Origin: CAZDCZ01 sp964504155
Lineage (GTDB): Bacteria > Bacteroidota > Bacteroidia > Bacteroidales > UBA12077
Assembly (NCBI GenBank): GCA_964504155.1
Contig: CAZDCZ010000045.1
Location: 1 to 25,910 of the forward strand
DNA length: 25,910 bases
Reading direction: 5' to 3'
Of this stretch, positions 16,055-24,147 are shown in pieces; position 1 is the stretch's first letter, and each line of letters begins with the position of its first letter. The position numbers and the translations under genes are program-made. The notes beneath the pieces were generated by a model. That model did no database searches. It saw only the letters and a program-made list of their open reading frames with translations, and was not told the origin of the DNA.

Positions 16055-16245
16055 TTATTTTTTCGGATAATTAGTAATTGTACGAATATCTCTATAAACG
16101 GGTTTTAACTTTTTGTACATTTTTTCTAAAGTTTTTTGTAAATATCTCTATTTTCGGGTATAGGATTATACACTTCACCAACCCTACACATATTAGCTAT
16201 TGCGGTCTCGAAATCGGTGTACATTTTTAATCCAACAGCAACAAC
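16055..16245 (-). pseudogene. C-terminal remnant of an FGGY-family carbohydrate kinase, frameshifted
   Basis: Reading the minus strand from about 16245, one frame gives VAVGLKMYTDFETAIANM, then CRVGEVYNPIPENRDIYKK, and stops. Within an A6 run (about 16130) the frame changes and continues LEKMYKKLKPVYRDI, then RTITNYPKK and TAA at 16055. Joined, this has the layout of the end of xylulokinase-like FGGY kinases: a helix with YxDFExAI, then VYxPxPEN, then repeated Y/L/K residues. The rest of the kinase is missing, cut off where the RAYT remnant begins. Recognition is by eye, so the exact sugar is not known. Confidence 0.65.
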
Positions 16246-16577
16246 GGTTGGCTGGGTAGATGTATTTACTCGCCCAAATCGTAAAAAACTTATAATTGAT
16301 TCGTTGCAATATTGTATAAAGAATAAAGGCTTGATTGTTTTTGCCTATTGTTTAATGCCAAGTTATTTACATATAATATGCACGGCAGAAGGCAAAGTGT
16401 CTTTATCTGATGTTTTGCGTGATTTTAAGACATTCTCATCAAAAAATATAATTAGTCAAATAAAAGAAGCGCCCGAGAGCAGAAGATTATTTATATAGTT
16501 CTGCAAGAAATTATGTAGAATTAAATAGTTTCCTTGATGTTTTTGTGCTAGATTATAAACCACTAATTCAAAATTGA
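16217..16577 (+). pseudogene. REP-associated tyrosine transposase (RAYT, Transposase_17) remnant
   Basis: The open part (16217-16498) has TTVGWVDVFTRP, then IIDSLQYCIKNKGLIVFAYC, LMPSYLHIICTAEGK and LRDFKTFSSKNIISQI, typical of RAYT / IS200-like HUH transposases. The HxH metal site reads Y-L-H here, so the first His is lost. After PESRR (about 16484) the frame shifts by one and resumes with the family's end: DYLYSSARNYVELNS, then FLDVFVLDYKPLIQN and TGA at 16577. The middle third, about 65-70 residues with the catalytic Tyr, is gone. The N-terminus is also missing; the apparent start is a GTG. Clearly inactive. Confidence 0.85.
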
Positions 16578-16744
16578 AAATGATTGTTTTCGATAAAGGC
16601 ACGGACAACATGTCTGCGCCAACAGGGATGAATGCTAATTTCTTTTTCTCCAACTTCTACGTCTTTAATCTCAAAATAATCAAATATCGCTGTTGGTAAT
16701 AATAGTCTAATTAAACTATTGAAATGTTCGTTATCTGAAAGCAT
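16568..16744 (-). pseudogene. N-terminal fragment of an ISAon1-type transposase ORF
   Basis: A 58-residue frame begins at ATG 16744: MLSDNEHFNSLIRLLL, then PTAIFDYFEIKDVEVGEKEISIH. The LLLPxxxxDYFE...V...E.EI pattern is that of the small N-terminal-region protein of two-ORF ISAon1 elements in Bacteroidetes. After about residue 39 the similarity ends where the palindrome at 16598-16620 begins, and the remainder is read-through to a chance stop inside the RAYT remnant. No terminal repeats or second ORF remain. Confidence 0.55.
16598..16620. repeat. REP-like imperfect palindrome next to the RAYT remnant
   Basis: The 23-base segment GGCACGGACA-aca-TGTCTGCGCC folds into a ten-position stem with one A-C mismatch and one G-T pair. 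It is much richer in G+C than its surroundings and lies 20 bases after the RAYT stop. RAYT proteins act on REP hairpins that flank their own genes, so this is probably a REP copy. No second copy is visible in the window. Confidence 0.6.
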
Positions 16745-16861
16745 AAATCTATTGTATTGGTAAACTACAAAGATTCATTTTTTTCTTTTCCCACAACTTT
16801 ATGAAGTGTCCCGGCAATAGGCGATATTCGGTAAATTATTGGCAGTAAACAACCAATAATA

Positions 16862-16886
16862 GTGTAATTAAAAAAATTAATTACAC
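16862..16886. repeat. Perfect inverted repeat downstream of mobA
   Basis: GTGTAATTAA (16862-16871) and TTAATTACAC (16877-16886) form a ten-bp stem with a five-A loop, 20 bases past the mobA stop. It could end the minus-strand transcript, although no clear T run follows. Apart from this and the remnants to its left, I see nothing in 16745-16905. Confidence 0.4.
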
Positions 16887-16905
16887 CATTATAACTATTG
16901 TACAA

Positions 16906-17529
16906 TTAAACAGAAGTATTATAAATTTTCTCTTGTATTTCAACAATATCTTCAGGTGAATTAATATATGCGAAAGCTTTTTGATTTTCGTTGGTGTTAT
17001 CTAAATAAAAATATCTTTTTCGAACAAGTTTCAGAAATTCTTTTGGAGAATATCTATCGGAGTTTGTTAAGTATTTGTCGAGTTCTTTAAAAATATTTTT
17101 ATTATAAATAGAATGTAAATGATTGATGTTATTATTTATTCGAGGCAAACACACATTTGCTGTATTACTTTTATAAAATTTTATTTGTTCAAGAATAATA
17201 TCTCTCGACAAACAAGGCATATCTCCTGCAAAAACAAATATCGAGTCGTTATTAACAGTACTTAAAGCAGCATGAATACCTCCTAAAGGTCCTTTATTTT
17301 TTAATTTATCGGGAACAATCTTAAATTGCTTAAAAGACTTAAAATCTTCGGGAGTATCGGTAATAATAATAATTTCGTCGAAAATATCGTTTAATACTTT
17401 TAACATTCTCACAATTATTCTTACTCCACTAATTGTAACATTTGCTTTTGATTTTCCTTTAAACCTGATGTTATTTCCACCGGCAAGTATTGCAGCCGAA
17501 ATTTTATCTTTATCTATAGAAGTTTGCAT
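16906..17529 (-). CDS. mobA: Molybdenum cofactor guanylyltransferase
   Basis: This 207-residue MobA-type nucleotidyltransferase joins GMP to molybdopterin. The N-terminal loop is AAILAGGNNIRFKGKSKA (12-29), a relaxed form of LAGGxSxRMGxDK: R22 is kept and the lysine corresponds to K28. Further motifs are NKGPLGGIHAAL (about 77-88) and the metal-binding FAGDMPCLS (about 99-107). The gene is on the strand of the MOSC/MogA genes but 224 bases after the HD gene, so it may have its own promoter. The loop variation leaves a small chance of another NTP-transferase. Confidence 0.82.
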   Translation of the reverse strand: MQTSIDKDKISAAILAGGNNIRFKGKSKANVTISGVRIIVRMLKVLNDIFDEIIIITDTPEDFKSFKQFKIVPDKLKNKGPLGGIHAALSTVNNDSIFVFAGDMPCLSRDIILEQIKFYKSNTANVCLPRINNNINHLHSIYNKNIFKELDKYLTNSDRYSPKEFLKLVRKRYFYLDNTNENQKAFAYINSPEDIVEIQEKIYNTSV

Positions 17530-17753
17530 AAAAAATATTTTAATAAACTAATATTTTCCTACAAATAAATAAAATATTCTAGGAACAAGCTAAATAATGA
17601 AAAATATATCACAATGTCAAATCATAAATTACAAGCCTGATTTTCTGTGTGTTACAAGGATACTTTTTCTATTACAAAAAGGATATATGAAAATATGACA
17701 TAATTAATTGAATAAATACTGATTAATATATTATTAGAACAATTAACTATTTT

Positions 17754-18308
17754 TTACAAACCAATATCTACAGCTATTTCCTTCATAGCATTAAGAGCTA
17801 ATTCTGCAAACTCATTAAGGGGGATTCCTATTTTTTCGCATTCGAGAATATTATCGCGACTTACCGATGCAGCAAAAGCTTTCTGTTTCATTCGTTTTGT
17901 AACAGATTTTACTTTTACATCTTCAATTTTTTTATTTGGATATACAAGAGCCGTAGCATATATAAGTCCGGTAATAGTTTCTCCTGCCGCCAAGGCATGT
18001 TGAAACTCTGTTTCGCGAACTAAACCTGTTGCTTCTTCGTTATGCATCTTAATTGCATCAATAATATCGGCATCAATATTATTTTCTTCAAGAATTTTCA
18101 CTGCTTCCAGAGCATGTCGTTTTGGGTCGGCATTAGTAATTTCAACATCAATATCGTGCAACAAACCTGCCAAAGCCCACTTATCACAATCTCTATTTAA
18201 TTTTTTGGCTAATGCTTTCATCACAGCCTCCGAAGAAAGACTATGATATATCATTTTCTCGTTTGTTACATATTTTTTAAGCAATTGTAAAGCATCTTCT
18301 CTTTCCAT
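17754..18308 (-). CDS. HD-domain phosphohydrolase-like protein
   Basis: This 184-residue soluble protein of the HDIG-related HD superfamily has the metal-binding residues in YHSLSSEAVM (H22), LAGLLHDIDVEI (H51-D52), KRHALEAV and a later H-N-E-E (KMHNEEATG). Such proteins hydrolyse phosphate esters, often nucleotides, but the substrate cannot be read here. It follows the MOSC-MogA fusion by 42 bases on the same strand, so it is likely cotranscribed with cofactor genes. Confidence 0.8.
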   Translation of the reverse strand: MEREDALQLLKKYVTNEKMIYHSLSSEAVMKALAKKLNRDCDKWALAGLLHDIDVEITNADPKRHALEAVKILEENNIDADIIDAIKMHNEEATGLVRETEFQHALAAGETITGLIYATALVYPNKKIEDVKVKSVTKRMKQKAFAASVSRDNILECEKIGIPLNEFAELALNAMKEIAVDIGL

Positions 18309-18350
18309 AATTATTTATACTATAAGTTACAAACTATAATATTCGTTAAA

Positions 18351-19271
18351 TTAATGAATATCGATACTATGAAGCATGTAAATTAAATGGAATAAAGTTT
18401 TTGTTATTTCGGTCATATATTCTGTTACGGCTTTTACACTTCCGGGTAAAGTATATACTAAACTCTGGTCTATAACTCCGGCCACACCTCGGCTAAGCAA
18501 TGCATTAGGTTTTTCTGCTCCATATTTCAATCTTATCATTTCCATAACTCCCGGAATTTCTTTATCGAGCATTGGTTGAATTGTATCGACAGTAATATCG
18601 CGCATTCCAATTCCTGTTCCACCGGTAGTAATAATAATATCTATATTTTCTGTTTTTGCTTTCGAAACTATTTCTTTCAATCTCTTAGCATCATCCGGAA
18701 TTATTTCAGATACTATTTCAAAAGGCATATTTTTCTTTTTAAAGAAATTCTCAAGCATAGTACAAACAAGCGGACCACTTTTGTCGTCGTACTCTCCATT
18801 GCTTGCCCTATCGCTAAGAGTAATTACTAATGCATTAAATGTTTTGGGAATATATTGCATTTCGTCATTGGCCTTAATTACTCCGGGTTTAATAACCCTA
18901 CAAAATACACCTACACGTGGCATAACATAATTCCCTAGCTCACGAAATCTATCGTGAAAAGGTTTTCCTACTTGAGTTACTTCAATTTCAGCATCTCCAA
19001 TTACAAATCTGTCGAAAGGAACAATATTTAATTCGTCGAGTCCCAAAACTGTAATATTCTCTGCAAACTCGCCAAAATCGGCATCTCTACCTTCTGTATG
19101 CTTAATAAATAAATCGATATGTGATTTATCAATAATACTTATTTGTCGGTTCCACGATCCGGCATGAACATCACCTTCTACTCCTTTATTGGTTAATACT
19201 AACTCTTTAACAGGATATTTTCGGCTATGCTTATCTGATAAATTCACCGAGAGTATATTTATTTTATTCAT
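18351..19271 (-). CDS. MOSC domain fused to MogA/MoaB molybdopterin adenylyltransferase domain
   Basis: This 306-residue protein has two domains. Residues 1-135 are MOSC-like (VLTNKGVEGDVHAG, NRQIS, DFGEFAENIT, VMPRVGVFCRV). Residues about 145-306 are MogA/MoaB-like (LVITLSDRASNGEYDDKSGP, IITTGGTGIGMRDIT, IPGVMEMIR, YTLPGSVKAV), the enzyme family that adenylylates molybdopterin before metal insertion. The MOSC half keeps C124 but lacks the CHGEGC-type cysteines of its neighbour (FHDRFR instead), so it may bind rather than transfer sulfur or cofactor. It starts three bases after the stop of the free MOSC gene, so the two are cotranscribed. Confidence 0.88.
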   Translation of the reverse strand: MNKINILSVNLSDKHSRKYPVKELVLTNKGVEGDVHAGSWNRQISIIDKSHIDLFIKHTEGRDADFGEFAENITVLGLDELNIVPFDRFVIGDAEIEVTQVGKPFHDRFRELGNYVMPRVGVFCRVIKPGVIKANDEMQYIPKTFNALVITLSDRASNGEYDDKSGPLVCTMLENFFKKKNMPFEIVSEIIPDDAKRLKEIVSKAKTENIDIIITTGGTGIGMRDITVDTIQPMLDKEIPGVMEMIRLKYGAEKPNALLSRGVAGVIDQSLVYTLPGSVKAVTEYMTEITKTLFHLIYMLHSIDIH

Positions 19272-19274
19272 CTC

Positions 19275-19727
19275 TTAGTTTTTTGAGAAATAATATATTT
19301 TATCGTTATTTTTTATAATTCCACCTTTTATGACTTTACAAAAGATACCTTCTTTTGGCATAACACACTTACCAACAGCAGAAAAAATAGCACAACCTTC
19401 GCCATGACATTTTTTACCTATTTGAGTAAGTTCTAGTTTCACACTTTCGCCAATTTCTAAGATATCTCCGGGTTTCATTTCGAACAGAACTAAACCGCTG
19501 GTAGTTATATTTTCTGCAAATTCGCCAAAATCGACATCTCTGCCTAAAACACCTTTAAATCGCTCGATACTTTCTTCGGCCAATAAACTTATTTGTCTAT
19601 GCCAATTACCGGCGTGAGCATCATCTTGAACTCCTTTTTCGTTAATTATTATTTGATTAACCGGTTTTTTTACAACACCCTTATTCTCTGATATATTAAC
19701 AGAAATTACTTTCCCTAGATTTTGCAT
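19275..19727 (-). CDS. MOSC domain protein
   Basis: This 150-residue stand-alone MOSC protein shows INEKGVQDDAHAGNWHRQIS, DFGEFAENITTSGL, and four cysteines in the conserved C-terminal part: C107 and C112 (KKCHGEGCAIF), C121 and C130 (GIFCKV). MOSC domains handle sulfur on the molybdenum/tungsten cofactor. It heads the minus-strand cofactor group. It is clearly paralogous to the N-terminal half of the next gene, sharing the same block order, which suggests a local duplication followed by fusion to MogA. Confidence 0.86.
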   Translation of the reverse strand: MQNLGKVISVNISENKGVVKKPVNQIIINEKGVQDDAHAGNWHRQISLLAEESIERFKGVLGRDVDFGEFAENITTSGLVLFEMKPGDILEIGESVKLELTQIGKKCHGEGCAIFSAVGKCVMPKEGIFCKVIKGGIIKNNDKIYYFSKN

Positions 19728-19832
19728 ATTTTATGTATAAAATTATATTGTAAAAATATAAAGTATTTTCATATTATACTAAAAAAAAAAATCTGAAACA
19801 GACAGTAATTTGATATAAGATGAAAAGATTCT

Positions 19833-20090
19833 TTATCCTTTAAATTTTTTAACAATAACTTTTGGAACAGGGTCGTATCCTGAAGTTCCCCAAGGATGGC
19901 ATTTCGACAATCTTTTAATTGCCATCCACATACCTTTAAACGGACCATGAAGTTTTACAGCTTCAACAGCGTATGTAGAACATGTAGGCACATGACGACA
20001 CGAAGCCGGTGTATATGGAGATATTCCCCATTTGTAAAAATAAATGGGAATAAGAAATATTATACCTAACACCTTCTTTATAATCTTCAT
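19833..20090 (-). CDS. yidD: Membrane protein insertion efficiency factor YidD
   Basis: An 85-residue YidD (DUF37, haemolytic-like) protein with an N-terminal hydrophobic segment, YKWGISPYTPASCRHVPTCS, TYAVEAVKLHGPFKG and RLSKCHPWGTSGYDPVP, all typical. It assists YidC-dependent insertion of membrane proteins. It is probably monocistronic with its own -7 element. Confidence 0.95.
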   Translation of the reverse strand: MKIIKKVLGIIFLIPIYFYKWGISPYTPASCRHVPTCSTYAVEAVKLHGPFKGMWMAIKRLSKCHPWGTSGYDPVPKVIVKKFKG

Positions 20091-20106
20091 AAACTAATTA
20101 TTTGTG

Positions 20107-20114
20107 CAAAAATA
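20107..20114 (-). promoter_or_regulatory. -7 promoter element of yidD
   Basis: Minus-strand TATTTTTG (20114-20107) fits TAnnTTTG and lies 17 bases before the yidD ATG, implying a very short leader. Confidence 0.45.
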
Positions 20115-20272
20115 AACATTAATTAATATTTTCTCATACACAAACTATTTATTTTTTTAACCGTAAAACGCTCAATGTTCTTCGCAATATTCTCTATAAT
20201 AAAAAAATCTTGCAAAATATAATATTGCTGATAGAATACTGACTTCAGAATTTCAAATTAACAGTTTCTTTC

Positions 20273-20280
20273 TAGCTTTG
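20273..20280 (+). promoter_or_regulatory. -7 promoter element of the OB-repeat protein gene
   Basis: TAGCTTTG fits TAnnTTTG, 84 bases before the ATG at 20365. The rest of the 274-base divergent gap from yidD shows nothing else I can name. Confidence 0.4.
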
Positions 20281-20364
20281 TATTGCCCAAAGTTAAATGC
20301 TGTTTTAGTAATTTTTTGATTATTAATAAAAATTTGGATTACAAGATAGAAGGTTATTATTAAT

Positions 20365-21327
20365 ATGTTTTTTTATTTTTGTAAAGAATCATATTATTAC
20401 ACTGTGAGAAACTCAAACAAAAATATTATTGAGGGAAAAACCTATTCGTTTAAGATAATTAAGTTAGTTAAATTATCTAAGAATGAAGAGTTTTTCATTT
20501 TAGAAAGCTCTTTGGGAAGAAGACATTTACTAACTTCGAAATATTACAAAAGATATGGTTTCGAAAAAGGGCAAACTATAAATTGCAGAGTAGATAAAAT
20601 AAATTGTTCTGGAAAAATATTTCTAGAACCGGAACATCCTCATCATAAACAAGGTAAATTTTACTATTTCGAAATTAAAAATATAGAAAATCAAACAAAT
20701 AAATTTGGCGAACAAGTTAGCAATATTACAGTAATCGACAATTTAGGGAATGATGCAATATGTAATATTGACAAAAATACAGCAGCCAATTTCAATGTTG
20801 GAGAATTAATTAATTGTAAGGTTCAACGAATAAAAAAAGGCACATTATATCTAAGTCATAATAGTGTACATAACAAAATTATACTTAGACACGGGAAATA
20901 TTATGATTTTAAAATATCGGATATAAAAAAACTCTCCGACAATAAAACATATTACATTCTTCTCGACAACAATAAGAATAAATATATACTCGATTATGAA
21001 TTCTACGATAACTACAACTTTAGAATTGGGCAATCGATAAAATGCAGTATTGTTAAATTCAGTTCGAAGGGATATTATTTTTTAGAACCACAACATCCTT
21101 TTTACGAAATAAATAAAGAATATTTTTTTAAATTTATTAAACAAGAAAAGACTTCTATAACTAATGAGAATGAAGAGTACACAATAACTGTAGAAGATAT
21201 ATTCGGAAATGAGATTAAATTTACTAGCGATAAAGATATTTTATCGGGGGAAAAGGCTTTACAAGAAATAAAATGCAAGGTTGATGGACTAAAAAAAGGA
21301 AAAGCATTGCTTTCCCTTATAGAATAA
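20365..21327 (+). CDS. Uncharacterised protein with four tandem OB/S1-like repeats in an A-B-A-B pattern
   Basis: I cannot name this 320-residue, Lys/Asn/Tyr-rich soluble protein. It shows an internal duplication. Repeat A1 (about 22-95, GKTYSFKI...GFEKGQTINCRV...IFLEPEHP) matches A2 (about 176-248, GKYYDFKI...NFRIGQSIKCSI...YFLEPQHP). B1 (about 96-170, ITVIDNLGNDA...LINCKVQRIKKGTLYLS) matches B2 (about 250-320, ITVEDIFGNEI...EIKCKVDGLKKGKALLS). The short beta-strand pattern with 'G-Q-x-I-x-C-x-V' and 'K-G-x-x-x-L' resembles S1/cold-shock OB folds, suggesting nucleic-acid binding. No signal peptide or membrane helix is seen, and neighbours give no hint. The first 20 residues may not be translated if a later start is used. 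Confidence 0.7.
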   Translation: MFFYFCKESYYYTVRNSNKNIIEGKTYSFKIIKLVKLSKNEEFFILESSLGRRHLLTSKYYKRYGFEKGQTINCRVDKINCSGKIFLEPEHPHHKQGKFYYFEIKNIENQTNKFGEQVSNITVIDNLGNDAICNIDKNTAANFNVGELINCKVQRIKKGTLYLSHNSVHNKIILRHGKYYDFKISDIKKLSDNKTYYILLDNNKNKYILDYEFYDNYNFRIGQSIKCSIVKFSSKGYYFLEPQHPFYEINKEYFFKFIKQEKTSITNENEEYTITVEDIFGNEIKFTSDKDILSGEKALQEIKCKVDGLKKGKALLSLIE

Positions 21328-21379
21328 TTCATGCAAAATAAAATCGTGAAATTGCAAATCCGCAATAGTTGTTTTTTAG

Positions 21380-21475
21380 TACTGATGAGACATTAAATCT
21401 CTTCACCAGAATAAAATATCTCGAAAGATATCTCCATTACGCTATCGCTACAGTAGATATGACAAGGTATAAAAA
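21380..21475. repeat. Candidate degenerate interspersed repeat in the gap after the OB-repeat gene
   Basis: Read on the minus strand, about 21461-21422 gives TTGTCATATCTACTGTAGCG, then ATAGCGTAATGGAGATATCT. From memory this resembles the TGTCATTTCGA...AGAAATCT intergenic repeat seen in many Bacteroidetes genomes. A hairpin ATATCT-CGAA-AGATAT (21416-21431) is inside it. The 204-base gap between 21327 and 21532 shows no other feature. Without a genome-wide comparison the repeat status is uncertain. Confidence 0.35.
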
Positions 21476-21531
21476 AGATTGTCAGATGATTTTGTGAAAA
21501 TGCACACGATATAAATAAATTGCAATTTTCA

Positions 21532-22239
21532 TTATTCTTTTATTTCTCCTGTAAAAAACTCTTCTAGTTCGGATAATGTTGATTCTGTTTTTTGAACATC
21601 TTTTATAATTTTACCCCTTTCGAGTATAACTAGTCTTTTGCAAACATCGGTTATATTATCTAAATCGTGGCTTGAAATTAAAACTGTTATATTGTTTTTA
21701 GCTGCAAATTCTTTAATTATCTTACGCAATTTGAATTGCGATGAAGGGTCGAGATTAGCAAAAGGTTCATCCAGAACAATTAATTCAGGGTATCCTAATA
21801 ATGCGCCAACCACGCCTAGTTTCTTTTGATTTCCTTTTGATAAATCGCGAATAAATTTCTTTTTATCAAGAATTTCATCATTAAAAAACTCTTTAAAATC
21901 ATCTAAGAATATTGATATATCATTAGCATTCATACCACGTAATTCGCCAATAAAATTAAAATATTCATTTGGAGTAAGATATCCAATAGTAAAACTTTCG
22001 TCGATATAAGCACCGGTAAATTCTTTCCAATCTTCGGTTTCTGCAATATCTATTTTGTTTAGAAAAATCTTCCCCTTTGATGCTCTTATCAAATCAAGTA
22101 CTAAAGAAAAAAAAGTAGTTTTCCCAGCACCATTGTTCCCAACAATTCCAAAAACTTCTCCCTTTTTTATTATTAATTCAGGAATATCCAAAACTATTGT
22201 TCCATTATATGCTTTTTGTAAATTTATTGTCTGAATCAT
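21532..22239 (-). CDS. ABC transporter ATP-binding protein
   Basis: This 235-residue ABC ATPase has Walker A GIVGNNGAGKTT (about 32-43), the Q-loop region replaced by TGAYIDESF, the signature loop DLSKGNQKKLG, Walker B LIVLDEPFANLDP and the switch His in LISSHDLDNI. The next gene upstream encodes its membrane partner, two bases away. The pair is of the exporter type (ABC-2-like) found throughout Bacteroidetes. Substrate is unknown. Confidence 0.93.
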   Translation of the reverse strand: MIQTINLQKAYNGTIVLDIPELIIKKGEVFGIVGNNGAGKTTFFSLVLDLIRASKGKIFLNKIDIAETEDWKEFTGAYIDESFTIGYLTPNEYFNFIGELRGMNANDISIFLDDFKEFFNDEILDKKKFIRDLSKGNQKKLGVVGALLGYPELIVLDEPFANLDPSSQFKLRKIIKEFAAKNNITVLISSHDLDNITDVCKRLVILERGKIIKDVQKTESTLSELEEFFTGEIKE

Positions 22240-22241
22240 AA

Positions 22242-23714
22242 TTAACTATTTTTATATGCTGAAATCATTATATGTTTCTTAGATAAATATTTTTTTGTAA
22301 AATAATCTATTAGTCGAGGATGTAATATTATACCAATTAGCCCAAGTACTCCCAAGGTACTATATGCTACAACACTTCCAAAAATGGCCGATAATATACC
22401 ATATAAAGCTAAAGGCCCCAAAATAATTGGGAAAACCATTAGCCACTGTGCAGCACCCGAACCTTGATAATTAAACATAGCTCCACGTTCTAAATCTATT
22501 GCTTTACGACTGCCTAAACCAAGAGCAAATATCACGAAAGTATTTACACCTACATTATATAACATTACCACAAAGTGTATATATAAAACTTTAGGTGTAA
22601 TTAAAATATATGCTAAAGAAAACAGGTAAAAAACAATATTAGTAACAGTAATTAGAAAAAATGCCGATTGTAATATTTGTTTCATTTTAATATTCTGCGA
22701 CATTAAAAATGGATAATAGCGACTATGCCAAGCAGGGAAAAATTGTCCGTACATCATTCCAAAAATACCTATCATAAACATACCTCCAATAACCAAAATA
22801 GTTTCCGGAACTTCACCGTTATCGGGTTTATACAAAATTAACCCATAAAAAATGAATAAAACAGACATCATCGCTGTTGTTCGCGGACGCTTATTTCTGA
22901 CTATCATTTTAACTTCTAGTGATAACATCTTTCCATATTCACCAACTTGATTAAGCCAAGAGAAATCGTGCTTAACTCCTTCTTTCTTCTTTTGAGAAAG
23001 TTCATCAAGATAAAATCTATTAATAAGATATTTATAATTTATAAAATAACTACCAATTAAACTTATAATAAAAACTACTATTAGTAATGGATTTAATATA
23101 ATAAAATCGAATATCTTTCCGAAACTTGCAGTAATATCAAAAACATTATAATAATCGATAGTAAAAATACCAAACGCAAACAATAAAAAACCATAAAATA
23201 GCATAGTTGACTCGTTAGTACGCCATTTTACATAAATTGCAAGAAAATGATTTATAAAAATCATTAATAATAATGAAGCTAACCAAGCAATAAAAGCATA
23301 AGTATCTAATATATTTATTGCAACTTTTAGTGCAAAAGGAAGAATTAAAAACAATGGCAAGATATTAAAAAAATGAAATACCGATTTATTTAACATATAC
23401 CTAGCAATACGTTTTCGTTTAACAGGAACTATTAAAAAAGCTTTAAAACCGAATGTAGGAAGATTTTGTACCATAATTCGAATAACAAACTCTGACCCTA
23501 TATAAATAAAAATAAGTGAATTAAAAGCTGAAATTGGAGATTGCGAAGGAAAATTATTTTCTATGTATTCGCTCAGGTTAAACCCCACTATCAATGCCAT
23601 AAAAGAAAAGTATATTGCTATAAAAATAAGCACTCCTTTTGTGGCCATATTTTTTCGCAAATTGGCAGAACGTATTAATTCTCTCCATGCAAAATAAAAA
23701 AGATTCCGTTTCAT
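22242..23714 (-). CDS. ABC transporter permease, DUF5687 type
   Basis: This 490-residue polytopic membrane protein begins with a cytoplasmic segment FAWRELIRSANLRKNMATKG before the first helix and has roughly a dozen hydrophobic stretches, with a charged cytoplasmic loop (LDELSQKKKEGVKHDFSW) in the middle. The layout, with two similar halves each led by an amphipathic basic segment (LSLEVKMIVRNKRPR in the second), fits the Bacteroidetes DUF5687 permease family, always paired with an ATPase as here. What it exports is not known. Confidence 0.82.
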   Translation of the reverse strand: MKRNLFYFAWRELIRSANLRKNMATKGVLIFIAIYFSFMALIVGFNLSEYIENNFPSQSPISAFNSLIFIYIGSEFVIRIMVQNLPTFGFKAFLIVPVKRKRIARYMLNKSVFHFFNILPLFLILPFALKVAINILDTYAFIAWLASLLLMIFINHFLAIYVKWRTNESTMLFYGFLLFAFGIFTIDYYNVFDITASFGKIFDFIILNPLLIVVFIISLIGSYFINYKYLINRFYLDELSQKKKEGVKHDFSWLNQVGEYGKMLSLEVKMIVRNKRPRTTAMMSVLFIFYGLILYKPDNGEVPETILVIGGMFMIGIFGMMYGQFFPAWHSRYYPFLMSQNIKMKQILQSAFFLITVTNIVFYLFSLAYILITPKVLYIHFVVMLYNVGVNTFVIFALGLGSRKAIDLERGAMFNYQGSGAAQWLMVFPIILGPLALYGILSAIFGSVVAYSTLGVLGLIGIILHPRLIDYFTKKYLSKKHIMISAYKNS

Positions 23715-23762
23715 ATATATTCAATTTATATTATATACTAACTATCAGCACCTTATGTTTAG

Positions 23763-23815
23763 CGATATATTATATCAATGTTTTATCGTTCTTTTTACTA
23801 AAAGATAATATATCG
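23763..23815. repeat. 11-bp perfect inverted repeat upstream of the ABC operon
   Basis: CGATATATTAT (23763-23773) and ATAATATATCG (23805-23815) are separated by 31 bases, within the 580-base divergent gap between the ABC operon and the disulfide reductase gene. It could be a paired operator or a hairpin in the leader of the ABC mRNA. In this AT-rich stretch chance is also possible. Apart from this and the promoter region at its right end, I see no gene in the gap. Confidence 0.35.
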
Positions 23816-24147
23816 TCTATCTAACAATACAAACAAATCAAAACTGAGCAATTCCATCAAACTCCCCACAACTACAGTAATTACAAGATACTAAATTAAT
23901 AATTTATCACAGATAATGGTTTAAAACAAACTATTTTAAAAAATCGCTTCTAAGTATTACCATAATTTAAATCTAAAGTAAAATATAAAATAATTGAAAT
24001 ATCTGTTTTGTTTTTTTATAAACACAAAAATCACAAAACGCACAACAGCTCTACATGTCGCCCTACATCTGTTTTTTCTTTCACAATACAAACTAAAAAT
24101 AAAAGAAAAATACTATATTCTTTTCTTAATTATGTGATTTGAAAGTG

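Noticed and set aside
16456..16653. 65-residue minus-strand frame beginning MEKKKLAFIPVG
   Set aside because: It overlaps the RAYT end and the ISAon1-type fragment in a different frame and has no family resemblance; it is a chance frame in degraded DNA.
21388..21427. CTGATGA followed about 30 bases later by CGAAA, the core letters of a hammerhead ribozyme
   Set aside because: No adequate stem II between the two motifs, and stem III would rest on an overlapping palindrome without the required UH cleavage position. A seven-base motif is expected by chance in 26 kb.
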